The position numbers and the translations under genes were made by a program. This document shows, one piece after another, positions 15,814 to 24,537 of a stretch of DNA of 49,076 nt. The notes under the pieces were generated by a model. The model was not told where the DNA came from, made no database searches, and worked only from the letters and a program-made list of their open reading frames with translations. The DNA is from an uncultured Oscillospiraceae bacterium (GTDB taxonomy: Bacteria; Bacillota; Clostridia; Oscillospirales; Oscillospiraceae). Within the stretch, counting starts at the first letter, position 1. Each line of letters starts with the position of its first letter. Where the stretch lies: positions 1-49,076 of the forward strand of contig CANRMY010000014.1 of assembly GCA_947631845.1 (NCBI GenBank), given 5' to 3'.

Positions 15814-17195
15814 GGCTCTCCACCAAATTCACCCTGGGGGCGGTGACCCTGCTGGCGGTGATCTTCGGCATCTGCGGGTCGCTGATGATCTCCGCCTCCT
15901 TCGACGCCATGCTCAAAAGCGAGCGGGACTCCGCCCTGCGTACCTATTATTCCGTGCAGAGCACCCTGCGGCTGGCCACGTCCATCAGCACCCAGTCGGA
16001 TTTTGAGGACGTGGCGGACACGCTGGACATCTTAGAGGATCACGGCCGGGACATGTGGGACGGCATTTTGCTGGAGACGGAGGCCGGGACGCTGTACAGC
16101 GGCGGCATCGCCCCGGACCGGGTGGAGACGGAGACGGGCCTGTGCTCCGTGAGCTACCCCAGCCGCGGCGGGGCCAGGCTCCTGCAGGTGTCCGGGGCCA
16201 TGACGGCCAACGGGCGGAAGATGTCGCTCTATCTGCTCAGCGACATCTCCCCGGTCTACGAGCTGAGGAGCACGCAGCTGGACACCTACCGGAAGCTTCT
16301 GCTGCTGACGGTGCTCCTGGGCGCGGCGGGGGCGTACCTCATGTCCGTGTTCCTGACCCGGCCCCTGACGCGGCTGACCAGGGCCTCCCGGCAGATCGGC
16401 GCGGGGGATCTGTCCAGCCGGGCCGAGGTCAGCTCCGGCGACGAGCTGGAGACGCTGGCGAGGGAGTTCAACGCCATGGCCGACAGGCTCCAGGGCAACA
16501 TCACCGAGCTTACGGAGAACGCCCGGCGGCAGACGGAGTTCATGGGCTCCTTCGCCCATGAATTAAAGACCCCCATGACCAGCATCATCGGCTACTCCGA
16601 CCTCATCCGCCGGCGGATGCTCTCCCCCGAGGAGGAGCAGGAGGCCGCCAACTACATCTTCTCCGAGGGCCGGAGGCTCGAGAGTCTGTCCATCAAGCTT
16701 CTGGATCTGCTGATGCTTAAAAAGCGGGATTTCGAGCTGGCGGAGGCATCCCCCGCCGCCATCGTCACCGGTGTGGTGCGGCTTTTGCGGCCCAATCTCA
16801 CCCGCGCGGGCATCACCCTGCGCTACAGGACCGCCGAGGGGCGGTGTATGCTGGAGCCGGATCTGGTGAAGTCCCTTTTGATAAATCTTGTTGACAACGC
16901 GCGAAAAGCGATGGATAATGGAGGAGCGGTGTTCATCCTCTCCGAGATGACGGACACCGGCTGTGTGATCTCCGTCACCGACAACGGCCGGGGCATCCCG
17001 GCCTCCGATCTCACCAAGATCACCGAGGCCTTTTACCGGGTGGACAAGTCCCGCTCCCGGGCCCAGGGCGGCGTGGGGCTGGGACTGGCCCTGTGCGACG
17101 AGATCGCCAAGCTCCACGCCGGCTCTTTAGAGATCCAGAGCGTGGAGGGCAAGGGCACCCGCATCGCGGCGATCCTGAACGGAGGGCGCGTATGA
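15810..17195 (+). CDS. Membrane sensor histidine kinase
   Basis: 461 residues. Two membrane segments (about 8-30 and 165-185) flank an extracytoplasmic sensor region without a recognised fold. HAMP (about 186-236), HisKA with phospho-accepting H250 in AHELKTPMTS, and an HATPase domain (N-box NLVDNARKA, DNGRGIP, GGVGLGLALC) follow. It phosphorylates the upstream response regulator. Overlaps of 4 bp on both sides place it firmly in a four-gene operon. The signal is not known; the downstream exported and protease-like genes point to envelope sensing. Confidence 0.93.
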   Translation: MRLSTKFTLGAVTLLAVIFGICGSLMISASFDAMLKSERDSALRTYYSVQSTLRLATSISTQSDFEDVADTLDILEDHGRDMWDGILLETEAGTLYSGGIAPDRVETETGLCSVSYPSRGGARLLQVSGAMTANGRKMSLYLLSDISPVYELRSTQLDTYRKLLLLTVLLGAAGAYLMSVFLTRPLTRLTRASRQIGAGDLSSRAEVSSGDELETLAREFNAMADRLQGNITELTENARRQTEFMGSFAHELKTPMTSIIGYSDLIRRRMLSPEEEQEAANYIFSEGRRLESLSIKLLDLLMLKKRDFELAEASPAAIVTGVVRLLRPNLTRAGITLRYRTAEGRCMLEPDLVKSLLINLVDNARKAMDNGGAVFILSEMTDTGCVISVTDNGRGIPASDLTKITEAFYRVDKSRSRAQGGVGLGLALCDEIAKLHAGSLEIQSVEGKGTRIAAILNGGRV

Positions 17196-17962
17196 GGAAA
17201 AGAAGCATCCTGATCTGCGCGCTCACCGCCCTCATGTGCTTGGGAAGCCTCTTCCTCCCGGGCTTGGTGCTCTCCCTGCGGGACCGGGCCCTGGCCCGGG
17301 CCTCCGAGTCCGTGGCCGTGGACGAGGTGGAGCTGAACCTGATCACAAAGCTTGACATGGTGGGCAAGCTCCGGCTGGCGGGGGACGCCTCCGCCGCCGT
17401 GATCCCTCTGGAATCCGGGCGGCTGATCACCGGCAAGGACGCGGTACAGCAGGCCATCAAGACCCAGCACGAGATGGGGATCTATCTGGGCGACGGGATC
17501 AGCTCCTCCGTCTCTCCCCGGCTCCTGATCAGCGATCAGGGCGAATCCATGGTGCTGTGGGACGTGATCCTCACCTGGCCGGATTCCGGCATGACGGGGC
17601 ACTATCTCATCGACGACGAGACCAGCGCTCTGCTGGGCATCGAGCTGAGGCTGGACAGCGCGGCGGTGGACTCGGAATACGGGGACATGGAGGTGGAGGG
17701 CGACGACGCGGACTACCACTACTTCCTCTGGCTCTTTTTAGGGCCGCTGGGTCTGGACGAATCCAATGTGGCCGCCATCTACTTCACCCACGACAGCAAC
17801 ACGGGCTATGTGCTGGTGACCTCCGACAGCGCGGAGGCGGATCTTCCCATCGTCCTGCGGCTGTCGGATCCCGTCGACTGGTGCTTCAGCATCAACATGC
17901 CCACGGAGGGCGAGGCCGCCTCCGATCCCGTGGTACCCGACACCACGGCACTGCAAAGATAA
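17192..17962 (+). CDS. Hypothetical exported or membrane-anchored protein
   Basis: 256 residues. A basic N-terminus and one hydrophobic segment (about 5-27) form a signal peptide or anchor. The rest is an acidic, soluble domain of about 225 residues with no recognised family. The ATG at 17192 overlaps the kinase stop (ATGA) and has GGAGGG 5 nt upstream. Its tight coupling to the two-component genes suggests an accessory sensor or effector at the membrane surface. This is inference from position only. Confidence 0.8.
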   Translation: MRKRSILICALTALMCLGSLFLPGLVLSLRDRALARASESVAVDEVELNLITKLDMVGKLRLAGDASAAVIPLESGRLITGKDAVQQAIKTQHEMGIYLGDGISSSVSPRLLISDQGESMVLWDVILTWPDSGMTGHYLIDDETSALLGIELRLDSAAVDSEYGDMEVEGDDADYHYFLWLFLGPLGLDESNVAAIYFTHDSNTGYVLVTSDSAEADLPIVLRLSDPVDWCFSINMPTEGEAASDPVVPDTTALQR

Positions 17963-17995
17963 ACCATTTTTCATATTTTCAGAGGTAGAGAGAAC

Positions 17996-18958
17996 ATGGA
18001 TCAAAGAGAGTACAGGGATGAAAACGACAGACCCTATGAGCGCGCCGGGGCGTACCGCTCCTACGGCGGACGGGACGACCGGGACGGATATAACCGGGAG
18101 CGGACCCGGAGCCGCGCCGGTGGCAGGCCCGCCCCCCACCGGGGCGGCCCCCAGGATCCCCTGCGGCCCCTGATCGTGGGGGCGGTGCTGTTCGTCGCCT
18201 GCGTGGTGGCGCTGGTGATGAGCATGGTGCCCCGGGGGGCCAAGGCCCCGGCGGATACCTCCGGCGACACCGCCGGGCAGCAGGACAGCGCCGGCGACAC
18301 CGGCGGCGACACCTCCGGCGACACTGGGCCGGATCTCACCGGCCTTCCCGACGCCCTCCACGCCCTCTACGACAAGGTGCCCGAGGCCAGGGATTACGTG
18401 CTGGCCTGGTTCGACAGGCCCAAGGCCCAGCCCACCGAGAGCATCGACCTTTCCGGCCTGGATCTGAGCCGGGTGCCGGCCCTCTACCAGTGGGATATGC
18501 GCTGGGGCTACTCCATCTACGCCGGGAACTACCTGGGCCTGTCCGGGTGCGGCCCCACCTGCCTGTCCGTGGTGGCCCTCTATTTCACCAAGGACGCCAC
18601 GCTGAACCCCCAGAAGGTGGCGGAATACGCCACGGCCAACAACTACGCCACAGCGGGCGACGGCACCTCCTGGACGCTGTTCTCCCAGGGCGCGGCGGGG
18701 CTGGGCCTCTCCTCACGGGAGCTGTCCCTTGACCAGAGCCAGATCGACGCCGCCCTGGCCGCCGGCGACCTGGTGGTCATGGTGCTGGGCCCCGGCGACT
18801 TCACCACCATCGGCCACTACATCGTGGTCACCGGCGGCGACGGCACGAACGGCTACACCGTCCACGATGTGAACAACCCCGCCAACAGCGCCAAAACCTG
18901 GACCTTTGAGCGGCTGAAGGACCAGATCCGGAACATCTGGGCCATGAATAAGGCATAA
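17996..18958 (+). CDS. Membrane-anchored C39-like cysteine peptidase
   Basis: 320 residues. A charged Arg/Asp-rich cytoplasmic head (1-55), a membrane segment (about 58-78) and a Gly-Asp-Thr repeat linker (about 85-112) precede an extracellular papain-like domain. That domain has Cys185 in SGCGPTC, His274 in GHYIVVTG and an Asp/Asn pair in VHDVNNP. This matches the Peptidase_C39_2 family. Substrates of this family are mostly unknown; wall or surface peptides are plausible. It is 33 bp after the previous gene, probably in the same operon, and is followed by the terminator at 18982-19024. Confidence 0.87.
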   Translation: MDQREYRDENDRPYERAGAYRSYGGRDDRDGYNRERTRSRAGGRPAPHRGGPQDPLRPLIVGAVLFVACVVALVMSMVPRGAKAPADTSGDTAGQQDSAGDTGGDTSGDTGPDLTGLPDALHALYDKVPEARDYVLAWFDRPKAQPTESIDLSGLDLSRVPALYQWDMRWGYSIYAGNYLGLSGCGPTCLSVVALYFTKDATLNPQKVAEYATANNYATAGDGTSWTLFSQGAAGLGLSSRELSLDQSQIDAALAAGDLVVMVLGPGDFTTIGHYIVVTGGDGTNGYTVHDVNNPANSAKTWTFERLKDQIRNIWAMNKA

Positions 18959-18981
18959 CCGACTGTTAAATTCCATAGGCA

Positions 18982-19024
18982 GGCAAGGGACGGAGCCGCG
19001 AGCACCATCCCTTGTCGTTTTTTT
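18982..19024 (+). terminator. Rho-independent terminator of two-component operon
   Basis: A stem of GGCAAGGGA..GG with CC..TCCCTTGTC (18982-19016, one G-T pair, one mismatch) is followed by a seven-T run. Confidence 0.85.
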
Positions 19025-19038
19025 GTCAATTTTAAGGC

Positions 19039-19205
19039 TTTATACTAATATTTAATTAAAACAAGACATTCTCGCCGGTCTTTTTCGCGTCATACTTCGT
19101 CAGCCGTCTTGGAAATACCAATGGGTATTCCCTTCACCGGCTTCCTCGTCTGACACGAAAAATCCTCGCCGATTGATGTCTCTTTTAAATAAATATTAGT
19201 ATTTA
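19039..19205. mobile_element. MITE-like element, copy 1
   Basis: 19-bp terminal inverted repeats (TACTAATATTTAATTAAAA at 19043-19061, its near-perfect complement at 19183-19201) enclose about 120 bp with an internal imperfect hairpin around GGAAATACC. The element is flanked by direct TTTA repeats (19039-19042, 19202-19205), as expected for a target duplication. A second copy is at 37613-37780. It has no transposase. The reverse strand has a run of sense codons, but that reading is interrupted by stops in the second copy. Confidence 0.8.
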
Positions 19206-19209
19206 AAGC

Positions 19210-19238
19210 TTGACAACCTCCGGGCCATCTCTTATAAT
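19210..19238 (+). promoter_or_regulatory. Consensus sigma-A promoter of the S-layer-homology gene
   Basis: -35 TTGACA (19210-19215), exactly 17 bp, and -10 TATAAT (19233-19238). It is a perfect match and should be very strong unless repressed. The start site is expected near 19245, giving a leader of about 100 nt. Confidence 0.92.
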
Positions 19239-19327
19239 ATGTTACGTAAACTTTGGGAGTTATGTCAACATCTGGATTATGTAAAGTTAACATAATGTTG
19301 GACATAAAGTCAGGTTTACATAACATT
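19239..19327 (+). promoter_or_regulatory. Operator-like repeat array in the leader
   Basis: An AT-rich stretch has repeated ATGT/ACAT dyads: ATGTTACGTAAAC (19239-19251), ATGTCAACAT (about 19262-19271), TTATGTAAAGTTAACATAA (19277-19295), ATGTTGGACAT (19295-19305) and GTTTACATAACAT (19314-19326). The first and last boxes are inverted copies with one mismatch. Position over and just past the start site suits a repressor. The protein that binds is not known. Confidence 0.55.
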
Positions 19328-19346
19328 CGTAAAGGATGTGGGAGAC

Positions 19347-22300
19347 ATGAAAAAACGTTTTATCTGTTTGCTTTTGGCGCTGGTCATGGCCGTCGGCGTT
19401 CTGCCGGGGCTGGTGTTCGCGGCGGACGCCTGGAAGGCGGAAACCGTCGAGTCCCGCTATTTTTATGACCAGCTCAATCCCCGGGCCAAGGTCATTTATT
19501 CGAAGCTCCTGAACGAGTTTACAGGAAAAGACAAGGCGTCCTATTACGGCGGCACCAAGACCATCGACCTCATCGGTCTTGAGGGCGTGGATCTGGACGC
19601 TGTGGAGGCCTACATAGCCGGCAGCAAGGAGCTTTTCAACGACTTCTGCGCCGCCAAGGACGCGCTGGATCTGGACCACTCCGAGATCTGGTGGATGGAC
19701 TCCGGGTATCTGACCTTCCGGGTGACCCAGGACAGCGCCAAGTCCGGCGCTTATGAGGGCTACCATGTGATCATCGGGCCGGGCCGGGGCGATACCTACC
19801 TGCTGGGCGGCCAGACCATTGACAAAGTGGCGGAGAAGGACCGGGAGATCAACGCCGCCATCGACAAGATCGTCACTGGCGCCGTGTCGGCTCTCAACGC
19901 CAACAGCGCCGCCGGAGGCTTCAGCCAGGAGGACAAGATCGCGTATCTGACGGGCTATATCCACGACCAGATCACCCAGGGGATCCACTACCGCTATGAG
20001 ATCGAGTGCCGTGACAATGGCGCCAACGCCAAATACATCCGCACCATCTACGGCTTCGCCACCCACGAGGGCGTCTGCGAGGCCTATGCCCGCACGCTCC
20101 AGGTGGCTCTGCGGCGCCTGGGGATCCAGTGCGTGCTGATCCACGGTGTCCAGACAAAGGGCACCCCCGAGGACCACATGTGGAACGCGGTGAACATCCC
20201 CGACGCCAAGGGGGCCCACTGGTACGCGGTGGACGCCACCTGGGACGACCCGCTGGCGGCGGACTACACCGGCAAGCGGGATCTGACCTTCGCCCACGGC
20301 CTGGACGGCAAGGAGACAAACACCTACCTGCTGGTGGGGCAGGCCCAGGTGGGCGAATACTGGCGTCCCTCCGGGTTCGTCTCCACCGGTACCTTTGAGT
20401 TTTCCTATCCCACCATCGAGGCCGACGCCTACGCCGGCGCGTCGCTGGACGGCGATTATAACGGGCTGGAGGTAAAATACTCCGCCGGGGCCTCCATGGA
20501 GGACAACACCCCCGCCGGCGTGTTCACCGTGACCTACAAGGGCATGAACGCGGCCCAGGCCAAGGAGAAGGGCCTCTACTTCATGGTGAAAATGTACGAC
20601 TACCACGCCGACGGCACCGCCGACGTGATGGACGAGTGGTACTACGCCGACGCCTCCTTTATTCTGGCCTCCGACAACCGCTACTTCGGGGACCACAAGA
20701 ACGGCCTGCGCATCTACACCGCCACCTGCGAGTACGTGGACATCGCCGTCACCACCCGGGAGCCGGACCACCGGAGCGAGTGGAGCACCAACCCCAGCAC
20801 CAGCTACCTCTCCCAGCACCCGGAGGCCGGGTATTTCCAGGGAGACGAGAGCGAGATCATCGCCCAGACGGGAATGCTCTACAACGTGAACGCCAGCTAT
20901 GAGGCGCCCCCCTATGTGCTGACCCAGACCCCGGCCCCCAACGGCAACGCCACGGCGGGGTATCAGTACCGCTTCAAGGTCACCTTTGACGACGACCTCT
21001 ACCACATCCTGCCCGAGGGCAATGACGCCGCGACGGTCTACGGCGAGGACTACGCCCGGGCGTCCACCCAGAAGGTACAGCTGCGCTACGTCACCCGGCA
21101 GCAGGATCTGCACACCGGCGGCGAGAAGGTCGTCCAGATCGCCGGCGAGCTGCCCTTTGACGCGAACCGCGACGGCGTGGTGGATATGACCGGCGGCTAC
21201 ACCGAATTCAAATGGATCTACAAATACGACGGGAAGTACGCCCAGTGCCCCAACCACGCCAAGCACAAGGGCGGCCAGTGCGACGTGGAGGCCGGCTGTC
21301 CCATCGTGGGCGTGGAGTTCAACTTCCGGGCCTCCGATCTGTGGATCGACGACGTGACCGAATATAACTTCTCCGTGGAGGGCGTGGTGGGCTCCCGCTC
21401 CGCCAAATTCCCTAACAACTTCTCCGTCATCTGCACCGTCCCCGGCCTGTGCCCCGCCTGCTACCGCAGCCAGGGCATCGACTGGAACCTGTGGGGCCAG
21501 CCCACGCTGCTGGACGCCCCGGAGGATCTTGACCTCCACGACATGGCCGTGGCCGGCGGCACCGACAAAGAGACCCTCAAAAAGCTGGACGACGAGATGC
21601 GCCGGGACGAGCTGAACGGCCGCCTGATGCTGGTGGTGGAGGACAAGAGCCAGGGCGCCGGCAACCGGCAGGAATATGAGGAGCTCAACGAGGAGCTGGC
21701 GGAGAGCGCCGCCGGCAAGGAGCTTTCCGGCCAGGATGTCGCCGCCCGGATGCTCTTCGAGATCAACTTCAACCGTTTGTGCCCCATGGTGAAGCTGAAG
21801 CCCAACCAGGGCCAGTCCCTGCGCGTCCAGGTGGGCTACCCCGCCGGGGTGACCTACGAGTCCCTGGGAAAAGGTGAATATGAGCTGATGGCCTACCACT
21901 TCACCCGCTGCGCGGAAAATGAACGGTGTAAGGAATTTTATGAGGAGTATGCCAAGGCGACGAACGATTTGGACAGAGCGGCCGTAAAAGCTTCCCACGA
22001 CTGGGGCGCTCACATCATCAGCGTGGAGAAGATCACCGTCATCCCCACCCCCTACGGCATGGTGCTCATGTGCGACGCCTTCTCCCCCTTTGAGATCGTG
22101 GCGGTGAAGAAGAACAACGCCGTGACCTCTGTCTCGGACGGCCCCAAGACCGTGGTGGTCGTCTCCGACGGCAACGGCACCGTCAGCGTGGACAATCACG
22201 ACACCGTGGGCAAGGGCGGCAACGTGGAGTTTACCTCCGGCGCATCCAAGACCTTCACCGTAACGCCCGACCCGGGTTACGCGGTGGACACCGTGTCCCT

Positions 22301-24185
22301 GGGCGGCAAGGCCATTCAGATGAACGGTGACGGCAATACCTTCACCGTCAGCGGCGTTACGAAAAACGACGTGCTCAGCGTCACCTTCCTGCCGGAGAAG
22401 GTCAAGACCGCCGAGGATGCGGCCTACGGCGCCACCGTGGTGGCCCAGGTCTGCGATCATTCCAGCACTGTTCCCCTGGAGGAAGCGGGCCACAAGGCTA
22501 ACGTGGATCCCACCTGCACCACCGACGGCTGGAAGATGGGCACCAAGTGCAGCAAGTGCGGCCAGATCATCACCCACGGCCAGGTGATCCCCGCCACGGG
22601 CCACAGGCACACGGAAGTCCGTCAAGAGGCCAAGGAGCCCACCTGCACCGACAACGGCTCCACCGCCCAAATCTGGTGCAATGACTGCAAAACATACATC
22701 TCCAACGCCTCCGAGGTCCAGGCCCTGGGCCACCTGTTCAAGAACTACACCTCCACCGGCGTCACCTCCTGCAAGGGCACCGAAATGACAGCCACCTGCG
22801 AGCGGTGCCATACCGCCGTGGACACCCATTTTGACGCCTCCGTGAAGTCCGACCACCAGTTTGTCAATTACGTCTATCAGCATGACGCCACCTGCACCAA
22901 AAACGGCACCGAGAAGGGCGCGTGCATCTACTGCGGCGCCTCCGATGTGCGGGAGAAGGAGGGCACCATGCTCCCCCACGACCTGGATCCAGACACCCAC
23001 ATCTGCCGCGTCTGCCATGAGTACGCCTGCGCCGGAGGCCACACCCCCCAGACCGTCCCCGGCAAGGCGGCCGCCTGCACCGAGAACGGCCTTTCGGAGG
23101 GCCAGATCTGCTCCGTCTGCGGCGAGGTGCTGAAGATCCAGGACATCCTTCCTGCCCAGGGACACACCTTCCCCACCGACCACGCGGTGAAGGACGTTGC
23201 CTGTCTGGTCTGCGGCCAGGTGATGAAGGCCTCCGCCCACACGCCGGAGGATATCCCCGCCGTGGCGCCCACCTGTGACGCCGAGGGCCTGACGAAGGGC
23301 GTCCGGTGCGCCCTCTGCCATCACATCATCGAAAAGCAGGAGGTGCTCCCCGCCCTGGGCCACGAGTACGACACCGAAAAGCTGGCCTGGGTCTGGTCCA
23401 CCGACGGCCTCAACCACGCGGCGGCCACCGTCCCATGCGTCCGGGAGGGCTGCTCCCACCAGGAGACCCTCGCGGCCCAGGTCACCCTGAAGACCGTGAC
23501 GGAGGCCGGATGCACCTCCGTGGGAAACGCCGTGGCCACCGCCTCCGTGACCGTGGGCGAGGAGACCTTTACCGACACCCGCACCGTGGAGCTGCCCGCC
23601 CTGGGCCATGACGTCATAGGCGGCATCTGCGCCCGCTGCGGCCGCAACATAGGCGACTTCCCCAGCCATCCGGTGATCCGCCCCTACGATAACTTCGCGG
23701 ACGTGCCCGGCGACGCCTGGTACGAGGAGGAGCTGGAATACGTCAACACCCGCGGGATCATGCTGGGCGGCGACGGCGGAAACTTCAAGCCGAATGAGAA
23801 CATCTCCCGCGTCCAGATGATGACGCTTCTGGCCCGCTTTGACCTGAACGCCGAATCCTCCGGCGAGAACTGGCACGACGCCAGCATCGACTGGGCCGTA
23901 AAGGCCGATATCTCCGACGGACAGAACCCGGAGGCCTTCCTGACCCGAGAGGACTGCGTCACCATGCTCTGGCGCTACTACGGAGAACCTCTGGTGGATC
24001 ACGACCTCAGCGCGTACCCCGACCAAAACCAGGTAAATACCTGGTCCCGCGACGCCCTTAAGTGGGCCGTCAGCGAGGGCATCATCACCGGCACCGGAGA
24101 CGGCGGGCTCGCCCCCCTGGGCACCGCCACCCGCGCCGAGGCCGCCTGCATCTTCGCCAGATTCGCCCAGCTCGTAGAGGGCTGA
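19347..24185 (+). CDS. Giant S-layer-homology surface protein with transglutaminase-like domain
   Basis: 1612 residues. A signal peptide is cleaved near VFA-AD (about 25). A transglutaminase-like fold has a complete triad Cys244 (GVCEAYA), His277 (EDHMWNA) and Asp296 (VDATWDD). A long middle region of unassigned beta-rich sequence follows, then an InlB-type beta repeat (about 935-1017). Next come six to eight Cys-rich repeats (about 1035-1435; consensus CT..G...G..C..CG...PA.GH). C-terminal SLH domains (about 1445-1612; FADVPGDAWYEEELEYV start) bind the wall. ATG 19347 is chosen because the signal peptide starts there; AAAGGA lies 10 nt upstream. It probably acts outside the cell as a peptide- or protein-modifying surface enzyme or scaffold. 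The Cys/His repeats may bind metal (inference). Confidence 0.9.
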   Translation: MKKRFICLLLALVMAVGVLPGLVFAADAWKAETVESRYFYDQLNPRAKVIYSKLLNEFTGKDKASYYGGTKTIDLIGLEGVDLDAVEAYIAGSKELFNDFCAAKDALDLDHSEIWWMDSGYLTFRVTQDSAKSGAYEGYHVIIGPGRGDTYLLGGQTIDKVAEKDREINAAIDKIVTGAVSALNANSAAGGFSQEDKIAYLTGYIHDQITQGIHYRYEIECRDNGANAKYIRTIYGFATHEGVCEAYARTLQVALRRLGIQCVLIHGVQTKGTPEDHMWNAVNIPDAKGAHWYAVDATWDDPLAADYTGKRDLTFAHGLDGKETNTYLLVGQAQVGEYWRPSGFVSTGTFEFSYPTIEADAYAGASLDGDYNGLEVKYSAGASMEDNTPAGVFTVTYKGMNAAQAKEKGLYFMVKMYDYHADGTADVMDEWYYADASFILASDNRYFGDHKNGLRIYTATCEYVDIAVTTREPDHRSEWSTNPSTSYLSQHPEAGYFQGDESEIIAQTGMLYNVNASYEAPPYVLTQTPAPNGNATAGYQYRFKVTFDDDLYHILPEGNDAATVYGEDYARASTQKVQLRYVTRQQDLHTGGEKVVQIAGELPFDANRDGVVDMTGGYTEFKWIYKYDGKYAQCPNHAKHKGGQCDVEAGCPIVGVEFNFRASDLWIDDVTEYNFSVEGVVGSRSAKFPNNFSVICTVPGLCPACYRSQGIDWNLWGQPTLLDAPEDLDLHDMAVAGGTDKETLKKLDDEMRRDELNGRLMLVVEDKSQGAGNRQEYEELNEELAESAAGKELSGQDVAARMLFEINFNRLCPMVKLKPNQGQSLRVQVGYPAGVTYESLGKGEYELMAYHFTRCAENERCKEFYEEYAKATNDLDRAAVKASHDWGAHIISVEKITVIPTPYGMVLMCDAFSPFEIVAVKKNNAVTSVSDGPKTVVVVSDGNGTVSVDNHDTVGKGGNVEFTSGASKTFTVTPDPGYAVDTVSLGGKAIQMNGDGNTFTVSGVTKNDVLSVTFLPEKVKTAEDAAYGATVVAQVCDHSSTVPLEEAGHKANVDPTCTTDGWKMGTKCSKCGQIITHGQVIPATGHRHTEVRQEAKEPTCTDNGSTAQIWCNDCKTYISNASEVQALGHLFKNYTSTGVTSCKGTEMTATCERCHTAVDTHFDASVKSDHQFVNYVYQHDATCTKNGTEKGACIYCGASDVREKEGTMLPHDLDPDTHICRVCHEYACAGGHTPQTVPGKAAACTENGLSEGQICSVCGEVLKIQDILPAQGHTFPTDHAVKDVACLVCGQVMKASAHTPEDIPAVAPTCDAEGLTKGVRCALCHHIIEKQEVLPALGHEYDTEKLAWVWSTDGLNHAAATVPCVREGCSHQETLAAQVTLKTVTEAGCTSVGNAVATASVTVGEETFTDTRTVELPALGHDVIGGICARCGRNIGDFPSHPVIRPYDNFADVPGDAWYEEELEYVNTRGIMLGGDGGNFKPNENISRVQMMTLLARFDLNAESSGENWHDASIDWAVKADISDGQNPEAFLTREDCVTMLWRYYGEPLVDHDLSAYPDQNQVNTWSRDALKWAVSEGIITGTGDGGLAPLGTATRAEAACIFARFAQLVEG

Positions 24186-24222
24186 ACCGCTAAGAACCAT
24201 CCCTCCCCCCGCGGGGGAGCGG

Positions 24223-24263
24223 ACTGTCGGAAAAAACTTCGGATTTGAGTTTTTTGACAAACT
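24223..24263 (+). terminator. Terminator-like inverted repeat of a dispersed family
   Basis: GTC-GG-AAAAAACT pairs with AGTTTTTT-GAC (24226-24258), containing a six-T run. A close relative lies on the minus strand at 37575-37615, sharing ACTGTYGGAAAAAA, GATTTG and TTTTTTGACAA.CTG. It may end the S-layer-gene transcript. Confidence 0.65.
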
Positions 24264-24269
24264 GCCCTC

Positions 24270-24300
24270 CCCCCCGCGGGTCACCCGCGGGGGGAATTTT
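24270..24300 (+). terminator. Strong GC hairpin terminator
   Basis: An 11-bp perfect stem, CCCCCCGCGGG with CCCGCGGGGGG, has a 3-nt loop and is followed by AATTTT. Together with the hairpin just before it, this closes the S-layer-homology gene. Confidence 0.75.
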
Positions 24301-24346
24301 CGCGCCCCGCTCTCCGGCCCGAACCGTTAATTTTCCCGCTCCAGCC

Positions 24347-24374
24347 TTGACAAAATCCCCTCTTGTGGTAAAAT
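24347..24374 (+). promoter_or_regulatory. Sigma-A promoter of the glycosyltransferase gene
   Basis: -35 TTGACA (24347-24352), a 16-bp spacer and -10 TAAAAT (24369-24374). The leader is long, about 155 nt. Confidence 0.75.
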
Positions 24375-24414
24375 AGCCACAGTGTGGAAAAATAATATAA
24401 TTTCATGTAGCTTT

Positions 24415-24509
24415 CTCCCCGGCTTGCGCCGGGAGTCGAAAAAACATGGCACATTACACCTTATTTATAACGGACCGGCAGGCGTCCCCGTATGGTTTGC
24501 GGGGATGCC
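24415..24509 (+). other. Two leader hairpins
   Basis: CTCCCCGGC/GCCGGGAG (about 24416-24435) and GGCGTCCCCG/CGGGGATGCC (24481-24509) fold in the untranslated leader before the start at 24538. They match no riboswitch I know. Neither is followed by a T-run, so attenuation is not obvious. Confidence 0.4.
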
Positions 24510-24537
24510 CGCAATACTAAAGGAAAGGCGGGGTTTT

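Noticed and set aside
17738-18361. A 207-residue minus-strand frame across the C39 gene start
   Set aside because: It overlaps two well-supported genes and shows no motif.
19090-19326. A 78-residue minus-strand frame across MITE copy 1
   Set aside because: The homologous reading in copy 2 has in-frame stops, so it is not a conserved protein.
19287-24284. A 1665-residue open frame antisense to the S-layer-homology gene
   Set aside because: It is a shadow caused by GC-rich third positions. It has no ribosome-binding site and no family signature, and the sense frame carries clear domains.
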